Assembly (NCBI GenBank): GCA_947478975.1
Contig: CANJYI010000079.1
Coordinates: forward strand, 1-9,649
From: Chthoniobacteraceae bacterium
GTDB lineage: Bacteria > Verrucomicrobiota > Verrucomicrobiia > Chthoniobacterales > Chthoniobacteraceae
Reading direction: 5' to 3'
Length of the DNA stretch: 9,649 nt
This document shows, piece after piece, positions 1-7,049 of the stretch. Made by a program: the position numbers and the translations under genes. Numbering within the stretch: the first letter of the stretch is position 1; each line of letters begins with the position of its first letter. The notes under the pieces are model-generated. The model was not told the DNA's origin, made no database searches, and was given only the letters and a program-made list of their open reading frames with translations.

Positions 1-1
1 C

Positions 2-1003
2 ATAATTACGAATGGGTATTTTGACGACGCCCCAACCAATCGAGTTTCTATTTCGGCGGGAGGCTCAATAATTTTAAACAACTCCGCGTGCGCAACCGGT
101 CGGATCACCCTGACTGCAGATAAAGACATTCGAATAGAGAACGATTCAAGATTCATCACCTCCGGGACGTTCGCTTTCAGTGCCATCACCCCCGGGACGT
201 TCGCTTTCAGTGCGGCAGCGAAAAACTCAATATCAGTATCAAACACCACCATCATTTCGAACTCGGTTCGGTTCGACGGCGACAACGTCAATCTTGCTGG
301 ACTGAAGGTGGACCCTAACGGCAACATCAATCCGATCAGTTTCGAGGCACGAGCTTATAATGAACTTTTATTGAATTCCTCGGCAGAAATCAACTCAGAC
401 ACCATCATCTTCGAAGGGAAGACAGTGAAATTCGCGGGAGTAACAGTGACGGCGGTTAACTCTGAAAAGTCTTCAATAACGGTCAACAGTGATAACCCGA
501 TACATATTTCGGCGGCATCCAGTTTTACTGCTTATAATATTACGTTCGACGGGAAGAACCAAATGCTACTGACGACAGGAGGGACGCAAACACCTCCAAC
601 GGGCAATAATGATTTCAAAGCGACCGCTGTAAACGATTTAACTATGAAGGGCGTCGACCTCCGATACGCCCAAACCGTCGCACTCGAAGCCAAAACGGTT
701 GTTTTGGGGGATATCGCATTCAAAGAAGGGTCATCGTTGTCCATTAAGTCTAGTACCGGGGTCCTCAGCACACCCGCAACGAGAGATCAGATCACAAAGG
801 GTTGGGTGAACGTACTGCCCAGGGTGATGTACGGCACCTATGACCTGAACAAACTCTCTGAGCAGATGGGTGCTTTTGGAACGGAAACGGGGGTAACCAA
901 AGGAATTCCTGCTACAAAGTTCCCCGACGTTGCAAGTGCGGTCAAAACGGCTACCGGAGTCGATCTCAGCAAAATAACGATCTCCGCCAAACCGGCCAAC
1001 TAA
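2..1003 (+). CDS. Repetitive beta-rich surface-type protein, 5' end outside window
   Basis: The reading frame is open from base 2 to the TAA at 1001-1003, so 333 residues of a longer protein are visible; its start lies upstream. The sequence is rich in Asn, Ser, Thr, Val and Ile and almost free of Cys. A degenerate unit with Phe-Asp/Glu-Gly followed by alternating hydrophobic residues recurs at residues 91, 137 and 182, which suggests stacked beta-solenoid coils. An exact-length 10-residue tandem duplication (ITSGTFAFSA / ITPGTFAFSA) lies near residues 52-71. The last 90 or so residues (around GWVNVLPRVMYGTYDLNKL) are not repetitive and may be a cap. No membrane anchor, sorting signal or autotransporter barrel is visible at the C-terminus. 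From memory it resembles large exported repeat proteins common in Verrucomicrobia, but I cannot name a family. Base composition is clearly more AT-rich than in the metabolic genes. Export and adhesion-type roles are inference only. The GTG at 308 is not a credible start because the frame stays open upstream. Confidence 0.7.
   Translation: MITNGYFDDAPTNRVSISAGGSIILNNSACATGRITLTADKDIRIENDSRFITSGTFAFSAITPGTFAFSAAAKNSISVSNTTIISNSVRFDGDNVNLAGLKVDPNGNINPISFEARAYNELLLNSSAEINSDTIIFEGKTVKFAGVTVTAVNSEKSSITVNSDNPIHISAASSFTAYNITFDGKNQMLLTTGGTQTPPTGNNDFKATAVNDLTMKGVDLRYAQTVALEAKTVVLGDIAFKEGSSLSIKSSTGVLSTPATRDQITKGWVNVLPRVMYGTYDLNKLSEQMGAFGTETGVTKGIPATKFPDVASAVKTATGVDLSKITISAKPAN
155..214 (+). repeat. 30-bp direct tandem repeat, two copies, in frame
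   Basis: Bases 155-184 and 185-214 are adjacent copies differing at two positions (161 T versus 191 C; 184 C versus 214 G). The unit is ten codons and begins ATCACC. The only protein change is Ser to Pro at the third residue. Length and phase keep the host reading frame intact, as expected for slippage or unequal recombination in a repeat protein. Confidence 0.9.
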
Positions 1004-1317
1004 CAGCGCCCGCGGCAATTGAACCGCCTTATGGGTGCCCTGAGTCTACCTCCTTGTTGGGGTACACCCGCAGGAAAATTGAAAAGAGCCTCCTAAATAG
1101 GCAGACAGGGGCTCTGTAAAAGTTCCAGGATCTATCCTCTTTTAGGAGACCCTTTTACCGAATTGCAGGCGCATCTCGAGAGCCGGAGTCAAGTTTAGTC
1201 CGCCCGCCAGCCTCCCATAGACTGCTTGAACAGGTACCCTCCTCATCCGCAGTGCCGGACATCTGCGAGCAGCACCAGTGCGACAACTCTTGCGCCTGAG
1301 CGGGAGCCCTCCTTAGG
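1004..1317. other. Intergenic stretch with nested inverted repeats
   Basis: No convincing gene is seen in these 314 bases. A hairpin can form from AGAGCC (1085-1090) with GGCTCT (1110-1115), extended by CCT (1092-1094) with AGG (1107-1109) across one bulged T. GTAAAAG (1116-1122) is complementary to CTTTTAC (1152-1158), enclosing a small TCCT/AGGA hairpin (1135-1138 with 1144-1147). CTCCTAAA (1090-1097) can instead pair with TTTAGGAG (1141-1148), so the folds are mutually exclusive. No T tract follows on the plus strand, so an ordinary intrinsic terminator is not supported. Read on the minus strand, the first hairpin is followed by TTTTCAATTTT, but no minus-strand gene feeds it. I found no well-spaced sigma-70 promoter for the dehydrogenase genes. 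Confidence 0.5.
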
Positions 1318-2376
1318 ATGACGGGCATGTTGCCACTCTCCGAGGCGCCGTACGCTGCCGGCAGAACCTCTGACTTTTCTGAAACCTATCGCCGCGCCTA
1401 CCGCTGGATGCTTCTGGCCCGGGTCGCTGAAGAGAAAATCGCCAGCCTCTACCGCGGGGGCAAGATCACCGGCGGGGTGTTCGTGGGCCGCGGCCAGGAA
1501 GCCATCAGTGTCGCGACAGGAATCGCACTCCGGGACGGAGATATTTTTGCACCTCTCATTCGGGATCAGGCTGGCCGACTCGCTTTTGGAGAAAGCCTGC
1601 TGGATTTCACCCTGACCTATCTGGGGGCCCGCTCCGGACCCATGCGGGGGCGGGACGGCAACGTCCACCGCGGCCGTCCCAAGGAAGGCCTGCTGCCCAT
1701 GATTTCCCATTTGGGGGCAATGGGTTCGGTGGTCAACGGCATGCTGCTCGCACACCGGTTTCAGGGCAAAAAGCACACCGTTGGTGCGGTCAGCTTGGGG
1801 GACGGCGCCACTTCAACCGGGGCGTTCCACGAGTTCATTAACCAAGCCGCAGTGGAGAAACTCCCGCTGGTGCTGGTGATCACCAACAACCAATTCGCCT
1901 ACTCCACACCGACAAACCGTCAGTTTGTGTGCGCGGACCTGGTTGACAAGGCGATTGGATACGGAGTCACCGGCCATTCGGTGGACGGCACCGACCTGGC
2001 TGCCTGTCTCCAGACCATCGGAGGGGCGGTCCAAACCGCTCGAGACGGAGGCGGCCCCCAATTTGTGGTGGCCACCAGCCTGCGTCTCGCAGGCCACGGG
2101 GAACACGACGACTCCCACTACATTCCGCCGCAACTGAAGGAAACCCATCTGGGCCGCGATTGCCTTTCGGTGGCCGAGGAACACATCCTCAGCCAAAAAT
2201 GGGCCGATGCTACGACCGTAGAGGCCTGGCACCGCGATTCTCATACCCAAGTCGAGGAAGCAGTCGCCCACAGCCTGCGCGAGGCGGCTCCCGACCCCGC
2301 CCGCGAAGACTGGTGCGCGCTTTCCAGCCGTCACCTTCAAGAGGGCCCGGAACTCCACCCTCCCCTCAAATACTGA
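1318..2376 (+). CDS. 2-oxo acid dehydrogenase E1 component, alpha subunit
   Basis: This 352-residue protein is the thiamin-diphosphate-binding alpha chain of a heteromeric E1, which decarboxylates a 2-oxo acid and passes the acyl group to lipoyl-E2. The ThDP/Mg motif runs from GDG at 161-163 to ITNN at 188-191. Other family landmarks are GVFVGRGQEA (53-62), RDGNVHRG (112-119) and the HGEHDD loop (260-265) near the active site. The DGNVH wording and HGEHDD loop are closer to branched-chain or general 2-oxo acid types than to classical pyruvate dehydrogenase alpha chains, but they do not fix the substrate. ATG 1318 is the first start after an in-frame stop at 1297-1299. A weak GGAG lies about 11 bases upstream, and ATG 1327 is the alternative start. 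It is followed after 11 bases by the beta-chain gene, so the two are almost surely co-transcribed. Homologues carry symbols such as pdhA, acoA or bkdA1; I do not choose one. Confidence 0.9.
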   Translation: MTGMLPLSEAPYAAGRTSDFSETYRRAYRWMLLARVAEEKIASLYRGGKITGGVFVGRGQEAISVATGIALRDGDIFAPLIRDQAGRLAFGESLLDFTLTYLGARSGPMRGRDGNVHRGRPKEGLLPMISHLGAMGSVVNGMLLAHRFQGKKHTVGAVSLGDGATSTGAFHEFINQAAVEKLPLVLVITNNQFAYSTPTNRQFVCADLVDKAIGYGVTGHSVDGTDLAACLQTIGGAVQTARDGGGPQFVVATSLRLAGHGEHDDSHYIPPQLKETHLGRDCLSVAEEHILSQKWADATTVEAWHRDSHTQVEEAVAHSLREAAPDPAREDWCALSSRHLQEGPELHPPLKY

Positions 2377-2387
2377 TCTTCAGGAAC

Positions 2388-3350
2388 GTGATTACCTATC
2401 TAGAAGCTATTCGGGAGGCCCAGAGCGAAGCCTTGGAGAAAGACCCGAGGGTCTACATTTACGGGCAGGACATCGGCAACTTCGGAGGCGCCTTCAAGGC
2501 CACCAAAAATTTGGCGCAGCGTTTTCCCGGGAGGGTGCTGGATTCCCCTATCAGCGAGGACGCGATGATGGGGTCCGCCATTGGGGCGGCGATGCAGGGG
2601 ATGCGGCCGATTGTGGAGATGCAGTTTGCCGATTTTTCGACTGTCGGCTTCAACCAGATCGTCAATCAGGCGGCCACGCTTTTCTGGCGCTCGGGGGTTT
2701 CCTGCCCGATTACGGTGCGCCTGCCCAGCGGAGGAACGCCCGGAAGCGGCCCCTTTCACTCCCAAAGCCTCGAGGCGATTTACGCACACTACCCTGGTTT
2801 GATCATTCTGACGCCGGCGACGGTGGAGGACGCCTACTCGATGCTACTGGAGGCTGTGGCCATCGAGGATCCGGTGATTTTCTGTGAGCACAAGTACCTG
2901 TACTACCACCTCAAGGCGCCGTCGCTTCCCAAGGAGGCGCTTCCCGTGGGCAAGGCGCGCATTGCCCGGGCAGGCCGGGACGCTACGGTCGTCACCTACA
3001 GCGCAATGGTCCACGAGGCGCTTGCCGCTGCCGATGAACTGGCCACGGAAGGCTGGGAAATCGAGGTAATCGACCTGCGCTCCATCAAGCCCCTGGATAC
3101 CGACACGGTGCTAGCCTCGGTGGCGCGCACGGGCCGCATCCTTGCAGTGGGAGAGGCCTGGCCTTGGGGGGGAGTAACGGCGGAGGTCCTCGCCCGTGTG
3201 GCCACGGAAGGATTCAACCTGCTAGACGCCCCTCCGATGCGCCTCAACAGCAAAGATACGCCGGTTCCCTTTCACCCCAACCTTTGGGGCACCCACCGCC
3301 CGACCGCCCGCACCATCAGTCTGGCGCTGCGCGAACTGCTCAGAGCCTAA
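2388..3350 (+). CDS. 2-oxo acid dehydrogenase E1 component, beta subunit
   Basis: The 320-residue beta chain pairs with the preceding alpha chain to form E1. Landmarks are YGQDIG (25-30), SPISED (53-58, with Glu57 as the conserved glutamate that activates ThDP), the QFADF segment (79-83), HSQSLEAIYAH (124-134) and EHKYLYY (167-173). The C-terminal transketolase-type domain contains EVIDLRSIKPLD (226-237) and KDTPVPF (289-295). I place the start at GTG 2388 because MITYLEAIREAQ is the usual N-terminus of this family and the total is close to the usual 325 residues. The frame is open back to 2160, but those codons lie inside the alpha gene in another frame and look unlike protein. A CAGGAA sequence sits only one base before the GTG, too close to be a normal Shine-Dalgarno. 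Coupling to translation of the alpha gene 11 bases upstream is a reasonable inference. Confidence 0.9.
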   Translation: MITYLEAIREAQSEALEKDPRVYIYGQDIGNFGGAFKATKNLAQRFPGRVLDSPISEDAMMGSAIGAAMQGMRPIVEMQFADFSTVGFNQIVNQAATLFWRSGVSCPITVRLPSGGTPGSGPFHSQSLEAIYAHYPGLIILTPATVEDAYSMLLEAVAIEDPVIFCEHKYLYYHLKAPSLPKEALPVGKARIARAGRDATVVTYSAMVHEALAAADELATEGWEIEVIDLRSIKPLDTDTVLASVARTGRILAVGEAWPWGGVTAEVLARVATEGFNLLDAPPMRLNSKDTPVPFHPNLWGTHRPTARTISLALRELLRA

Positions 3351-3370
3351 CCTTTTTCCTTCCAACCCGT

Positions 3371-4606
3371 ATGCCCCGCATTCCCATCGTCATGCCGCAG
3401 TTGGGCGAGTCCATCGCCGAGGCCACTGTGATCGCTCATCTTTTCGTCGCAGGCGATAGCGTCGAGATGGACAAGGACCTGCTCGAAGTGGAGACGCAGA
3501 AGGCCACCATGGGGGTCACCTCCCCCTGTTCGGGCCGCGTTGTCGAATGGCTCGCGCAGGTCAACGGCAGCTACGCCGTGGGGGAGATCCTTGGCTACGT
3601 GGAGTGCTCCGCCGAGGAAGCCAGACGCCTCGGTCTGGACGCGCACCCGGACCCCCTGGCTCAAGTGGACGGCTCGCTGCCCCACGGTTTTTCCCCGGGG
3701 GATAATGGCGCCGAAACGCACATCCGCTCCTCTCCCACTTCTTCTTTCGCGGGTGTTGGCCCTACCCTTAGGGGGTTGCCTGTGCCTGCGCATGCCCTCG
3801 GCGCCAGCTTCATGTCCCCCCGCCTCAAGGCGCGCATGGCGGAGCTCGGTCTCCATTCGGCCGATTTGGCGGGTATTGCAGGCAGCGGGGCAGCGGGGCG
3901 TCTGACGATCGAAGACTTCGAGAAGTTCCTTTCCCAGCTCGACGACCAGAAACTTTCCCAGGCTTCCAGCATGCGCGTTGCCGTGGCCGACGCCATGCGC
4001 CGCTCGTGGACGCGGCCCATCGCCACCGTGGGAACGCCCGTGGTCATCGACCCGATGCTTGCCCATCGCAAAAACTCCACGCCAAAGCCCGGCCCCGCCC
4101 TGTACGCGCTGCGTGCCCTCGCGATTGCCTTGGGGGAAAACAGCGCCCTTGCCGGGCGTCTGGTGGGAGACAAAATTGTGCATCCGCGCTCCATTGACCT
4201 CGGGTTTGCGGTGGAGGCGGAGGACGGCGTCCTCGTTCCCGTGCTTCGCAATGCGGAGCGCACCTCCCTCAGCGACCTGCTGATCCGTTACAACGATCTG
4301 GTGGACCTCGCCCGCCGACGCCGCCTGCCTGCTGATGCCACAGGAGGCTCCATCGCCACGGTCACCAACTTCGGCACCTTCGGCCTTGAATGGGCGACTC
4401 CGATTCCGCTGCCGGAACAAACCCTGGTTCTGGGGATGGGGGCCGGGCGCGTCATGCCACGCTGGGATGCAGGAACGGAAAGTTTCCGACCGGCGACAGA
4501 GGCGCATTTTACCCTCTCCTTTGACCACAGGGTGCTGGATGGCGGCGGGGCGGGACGTTTGCTGGCTAGAATTTCCGAACTCTTGCAATCCCCGCACCTT
4601 CTGTAA
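3371..4606 (+). CDS. 2-oxo acid dehydrogenase E2 component, dihydrolipoamide acyltransferase
   Basis: This 411-residue E2 core protein accepts the acyl group from E1 on a lipoyl arm and transfers it to CoA. The single lipoyl domain covers roughly residues 3-78, with the lipoyl lysine expected at Lys44 in ETQKATM; the usual wording is ETDKA. A proline-containing linker (about 90-145) follows, then a peripheral-subunit-binding domain (about 147-187, FMSPRLKARMAELG through GAAGRLTIEDF). The acyltransferase domain (about 198-411) has TVTNFGTFG (330-338) and the catalytic DHRVLDGG (385-392, His386 and Asp390). The front of the catalytic domain looks shorter than usual between VVIDPML and LYALRALAIAL. 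The start is ATG 3371, since MPRIPIVMPQLGES is the standard lipoyl N-terminus; longer upstream readings run into the beta gene. It lies 20 bases after the beta gene. No E3 gene follows. Acyl specificity (acetyl, branched-chain or succinyl) is unresolved. Confidence 0.9.
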   Translation: MPRIPIVMPQLGESIAEATVIAHLFVAGDSVEMDKDLLEVETQKATMGVTSPCSGRVVEWLAQVNGSYAVGEILGYVECSAEEARRLGLDAHPDPLAQVDGSLPHGFSPGDNGAETHIRSSPTSSFAGVGPTLRGLPVPAHALGASFMSPRLKARMAELGLHSADLAGIAGSGAAGRLTIEDFEKFLSQLDDQKLSQASSMRVAVADAMRRSWTRPIATVGTPVVIDPMLAHRKNSTPKPGPALYALRALAIALGENSALAGRLVGDKIVHPRSIDLGFAVEAEDGVLVPVLRNAERTSLSDLLIRYNDLVDLARRRRLPADATGGSIATVTNFGTFGLEWATPIPLPEQTLVLGMGAGRVMPRWDAGTESFRPATEAHFTLSFDHRVLDGGGAGRLLARISELLQSPHLL

Positions 4607-4645
4607 CTAGGGATATGCCGGAGCCAATATCCCGCACCTCCCTAG
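4607..4645 (+). terminator. Competing hairpins directly after the E2 stop, possible terminator or attenuator
   Basis: GGGATAT (4610-4616) is complementary to ATATCCC (4627-4633) with a 10-base loop. CTAGGGA (4607-4613) is complementary to TCCCTAG (4639-4645). Because they share bases, only one fold can form at a time. The position, beginning one base after the E2 stop codon, suits transcript termination or 3'-end protection. No T run follows, so a standard intrinsic terminator is not shown. Confidence 0.35.
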
Positions 4646-4933
4646 GGGCCAAAAGCCTCGAGACAAGCGGTAAAGACGGAGTGCGGCTGGAGTCCCGCGC
4701 ATTCGGCCTCATGCCATGATTGCCTGAAGTACAATTCCGGCAGGCTTCAAAATCGTACATTTTTACCGGACCCGTACAAACCTACCCTTGCTTCCAGTTG
4801 TAAAGGGCTCGTAAAAAAGACTCCCCAATCGCCCGGTCTCCAAACCAAAAACGATCCCCCGAAAGATGCGGGTCGCTGAAGTGAGCCTTCTTAGAAAGCT
4901 GGCGGAGTATTTCAGGCGCTGATTTTACCCTTA
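4607..4933. other. Intergenic stretch between E2 gene and sucC
   Basis: These 327 bases hold the hairpins at the E2 end and no convincing plus-strand gene. GTACA occurs three times (4729, 4755, 4774), which may be chance. TTGCTT at 4788-4793 followed 18 bases later by TAAAAA at 4812-4817 is only a weak promoter-like pair, so I do not call it. A minus-strand open frame from within sucC to a TAG at 4782-4784 has a fairly protein-like composition in its part before sucC (bases 4782-4918), but it has no good start of its own and I do not recognise it. No tRNA cloverleaf or riboswitch signature is apparent. Confidence 0.5.
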
Positions 4934-6121
4934 ATGAACATCCACGAGTACCAAGCCCGAGAACTCTTCCACAAATTTGGTGTCGCCTCACCGGGAGGCA
5001 AGTCCGCCTCCACCCCGGAGGAAGCCGAACAAATAGCGGCGCAACTGGGAGTCACCCAGATCGTCGTCAAGGCGCAGATCCACGCCGGCGGACGTGGAAA
5101 AGGGGTGTTTAAGAACGGGTTCAAGGGAGGGGTACACCTTTGCCACACTCCGGCGGAGGTGCGCCATTTGGCAGAACAGATGCTCGGTCAGGTGCTCGTC
5201 ACCAACCAGACCGGGCCGGAAGGCCGCCTTGTCAGCAAGCTCTTGGTGGCTGAAGCGGTGGATATTTCCCGCGAACTCTATTTTGCGCTGCTCTTCGACC
5301 GGGCCATTTCTGCTCCGATGATCATCGCCAGTACTGAAGGCGGGATGGACATCGAGGCCGTTGCGGAACACACCCCCGAAAAAATCATCCGCGTGCCGGT
5401 GGATCCTCTCCTCGGGCTGCAGCCCTACCAGACCCGGAAAATCGCGGCAGCCTTGGGACTCCGCGGCTCGTTGATGACGCAGGCGACCAAGCTTTTCACT
5501 GCGCTCTACAAGACCTACACCGAAACCGACTGCACGCTGGTGGAGGTCAATCCCCTCGTGGTCACCCCTGACAACCGGCTGCTGGCCCTCGACGCCAAAT
5601 TCAACTTTGACGACAACGCGCTCTACCGCCAACCCGCGGTGGTGGCGATGCGTGACAAGGCTGAGGAAGATCCCCGGGAAGTCGCGGCCAGCGAATTTAA
5701 TCTCAACTACATCGGCCTGGACGGAAACATCGCCTGCCTCGTCAACGGAGCGGGCCTCGCCATGGCCACCATGGACATTATCCAGCACTTTGGGGGCAAG
5801 CCCGCCAACTTCCTTGATGTGGGCGGCGGCGCGACAAAGGAACAGGTGAGCGCGGCCTTCAAGATCATCCTTGGCGACAAGTCGGTCCAAGGGATCCTTG
5901 TGAACATTTTCGGCGGGATCATGGACTGCGACGTCATCGCCCACGGCATCGTGGATGCCGCGAGAGAGACAGGGCTGAGTCTGCCTTTGGTCGTCAGGCT
6001 GGAAGGCAACAACGTCGAAGCGGGCAAGCGCACCCTTGCGAACAGCTCTATCTCGCTCCAAAGCGCCACGACCATGGCGGAAGGCGCACAAAAAATCGTG
6101 GCCGCCGTTCACGCCGCCTAA
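4934..6121 (+). CDS. sucC: Succinyl-CoA synthetase (ADP-forming), beta subunit
   Basis: This 395-residue beta subunit of succinate-CoA ligase binds the nucleotide and succinate; with SucD it converts succinyl-CoA, phosphate and NDP to succinate, CoA and NTP in the cytoplasm. The N-terminal ATP-grasp domain opens with MNIHEYQARELF. It includes KAQIHAGGRGKG (46-57; Lys46 and the GRGK loop contact the nucleotide) and EGGMDIE (135-141). The metal ligands are Asn206 in EVNP and Asp220 in LALDAK. The CoA-ligase-type C-terminal domain has NGAGLAMATMD (271-281), the DVGGGA turn (295-300) and NIFGGIMDCD (324-333). Length is close to the usual 385-390. ATG 4934 starts the invariant MNIHEYQ sequence. 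No Shine-Dalgarno is seen; the preceding bases read TTTTACCCTTA. Nucleotide preference (ATP or GTP) is not decided here. sucD follows after 19 bases, consistent with one transcript and paired synthesis of the two subunits. Confidence 0.96.
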   Translation: MNIHEYQARELFHKFGVASPGGKSASTPEEAEQIAAQLGVTQIVVKAQIHAGGRGKGVFKNGFKGGVHLCHTPAEVRHLAEQMLGQVLVTNQTGPEGRLVSKLLVAEAVDISRELYFALLFDRAISAPMIIASTEGGMDIEAVAEHTPEKIIRVPVDPLLGLQPYQTRKIAAALGLRGSLMTQATKLFTALYKTYTETDCTLVEVNPLVVTPDNRLLALDAKFNFDDNALYRQPAVVAMRDKAEEDPREVAASEFNLNYIGLDGNIACLVNGAGLAMATMDIIQHFGGKPANFLDVGGGATKEQVSAAFKIILGDKSVQGILVNIFGGIMDCDVIAHGIVDAARETGLSLPLVVRLEGNNVEAGKRTLANSSISLQSATTMAEGAQKIVAAVHAA

Positions 6122-6140
6122 ATCCCAAGCACCTCTTTTC

Positions 6141-7049
6141 ATGGCCATTCTTGTTACTCCTCAAACGCGCATCCTGGTGCAGGGCATCACGGGCAGCTTC
6201 GGCGCCAAGCACGCTCAACTCTCGCTGGACTACGGCACACAGCTGGTCGCGGGCGTCACCCCAGGCAAAGGCGGGCAGTTCTTCGAACACAACGGACACA
6301 AGGTGCCCGTGTTTGACACCGTGGAAGAGGCAGCCCGCGAAACCGGCGCGACAGTGTCGGCCGTTTTCGTGCCTCCGCCCTTCGCCGCTGACGCCATTCT
6401 CGAGTGCGCAGACGCCGGCCTTGCGCTGGTTGTGGCGATTACCGAGGGGATTCCGATCAACGACATGATTCGGGTCAAACACAAGATGCGCGGCAGCAGC
6501 ACGCGGCTCATCGGCCCCAACTGCCCCGGCTTGGTGACCCCCGGCGAAGGGGAGCACTCCCACGGAGGCTGCCGGATCGGCATCGCGCCCGGCTACATTC
6601 ACAAGAAAGGCAACGTCGGCGTGGTTTCGCGCTCCGGCACCCTCACCTACGAGGCGGTCTTCCAGCTCACCTCGCGCGGTTACGGCCAGTCCACCTGTGT
6701 GGGCATAGGCGGTGATCCGGTCAACGGAACGTCGCACTTGGATGTGCTCAAGATGTTCAACGAAGATCCTGAGACCGAGGCCATCATCATGATCGGCGAG
6801 ATCGGCGGAACCGCCGAAGAAGAAGCCGCTGCCTGGGCCGGAGCTCACTGTAAGAAGCCGATCGCCGGGTTTATTGCGGGAACCACCGCCCCTCCCGGAC
6901 GCCGCATGGGCCACGCCGGAGCAATCGTCTCTGGCGGCCAGGGAACGGCTGCCGGAAAGATCGCTGCACTCGAAGCTGCGGGGATTGCTATTGCAGACAC
7001 CCCCTCGGTGATGGCAGAGACTCTGCTCCGCAAGTGGGGTAAGCTTTAG
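6141..7049 (+). CDS. sucD: Succinyl-CoA synthetase (ADP-forming), alpha subunit
   Basis: This 302-residue alpha subunit binds CoA and carries the phosphorylated histidine of the catalytic cycle. The CoA-binding Rossmann domain shows GITGSFGAKHA (15-25) and GVTPGKGG (38-45). GPNCPG (125-130) begins the second domain, with SRSGTLTYEA at 163-172 and GEIGG at 219-223. The active-site histidine is His257 in GRRMGHAGAI. Between TPGE (133-136) and CRIGIAPG (144-151) there are seven extra residues, GEHSHGG, absent from the E. coli-type sequence as I remember it; this and a slightly longer N-terminus account for 302 rather than about 290 residues. The start is ATG 6141, directly before the conserved ILVTPQTRILVQGITG; the frame is open upstream to 6036 but that part overlaps sucC and is not protein-like. 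No Shine-Dalgarno is visible. It lies 19 bases after sucC and 61 bases before gltA. Confidence 0.96.
   Translation: MAILVTPQTRILVQGITGSFGAKHAQLSLDYGTQLVAGVTPGKGGQFFEHNGHKVPVFDTVEEAARETGATVSAVFVPPPFAADAILECADAGLALVVAITEGIPINDMIRVKHKMRGSSTRLIGPNCPGLVTPGEGEHSHGGCRIGIAPGYIHKKGNVGVVSRSGTLTYEAVFQLTSRGYGQSTCVGIGGDPVNGTSHLDVLKMFNEDPETEAIIMIGEIGGTAEEEAAAWAGAHCKKPIAGFIAGTTAPPGRRMGHAGAIVSGGQGTAAGKIAALEAAGIAIADTPSVMAETLLRKWGKL

Noticed and set aside
1813..2358. Minus-strand open frame opposite E1 alpha
   Set aside because: It is a shadow of the real gene, with no family resemblance.
2160..2387. Longer E1 beta reading starting at ATG 2160
   Set aside because: These codons lie inside the E1 alpha gene in another frame, are rich in Arg/Pro/Gly and precede the family's normal N-terminus, which begins at GTG 2388.
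3164..3370. Longer E2 reading starting at 3164
   Set aside because: It overlaps the E1 beta gene in another frame; the lipoyl domain begins at ATG 3371 with its standard sequence.
3347..4597. Long minus-strand open frame opposite E2
   Set aside because: It is antisense to a clear E2 gene, His/Arg/Gly-rich and without recognisable motifs; long antisense frames are expected at this GC content.
4640..4720. Possible tRNA-like fold in the E2-sucC gap
   Set aside because: Short complementary runs such as GCGG/CCGC exist, but there is no T-loop consensus, acceptor stem or anticodon arm in the right order.
4788..4817. Possible sigma-70 promoter for sucC (TTGCTT and TAAAAA)
   Set aside because: Both boxes match the consensus poorly and there is no supporting evidence; it is too weak to list as a promoter.
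6036..6140. Longer SucD reading starting at 6036
   Set aside because: It overlaps the end of sucC and does not resemble SucD; ATG 6141 immediately precedes the conserved N-terminus.
4988..6148. 386-codon minus-strand open frame opposite sucC
   Set aside because: It mirrors the codon bias of sucC, has no recognisable protein motif and has no support for its own start.
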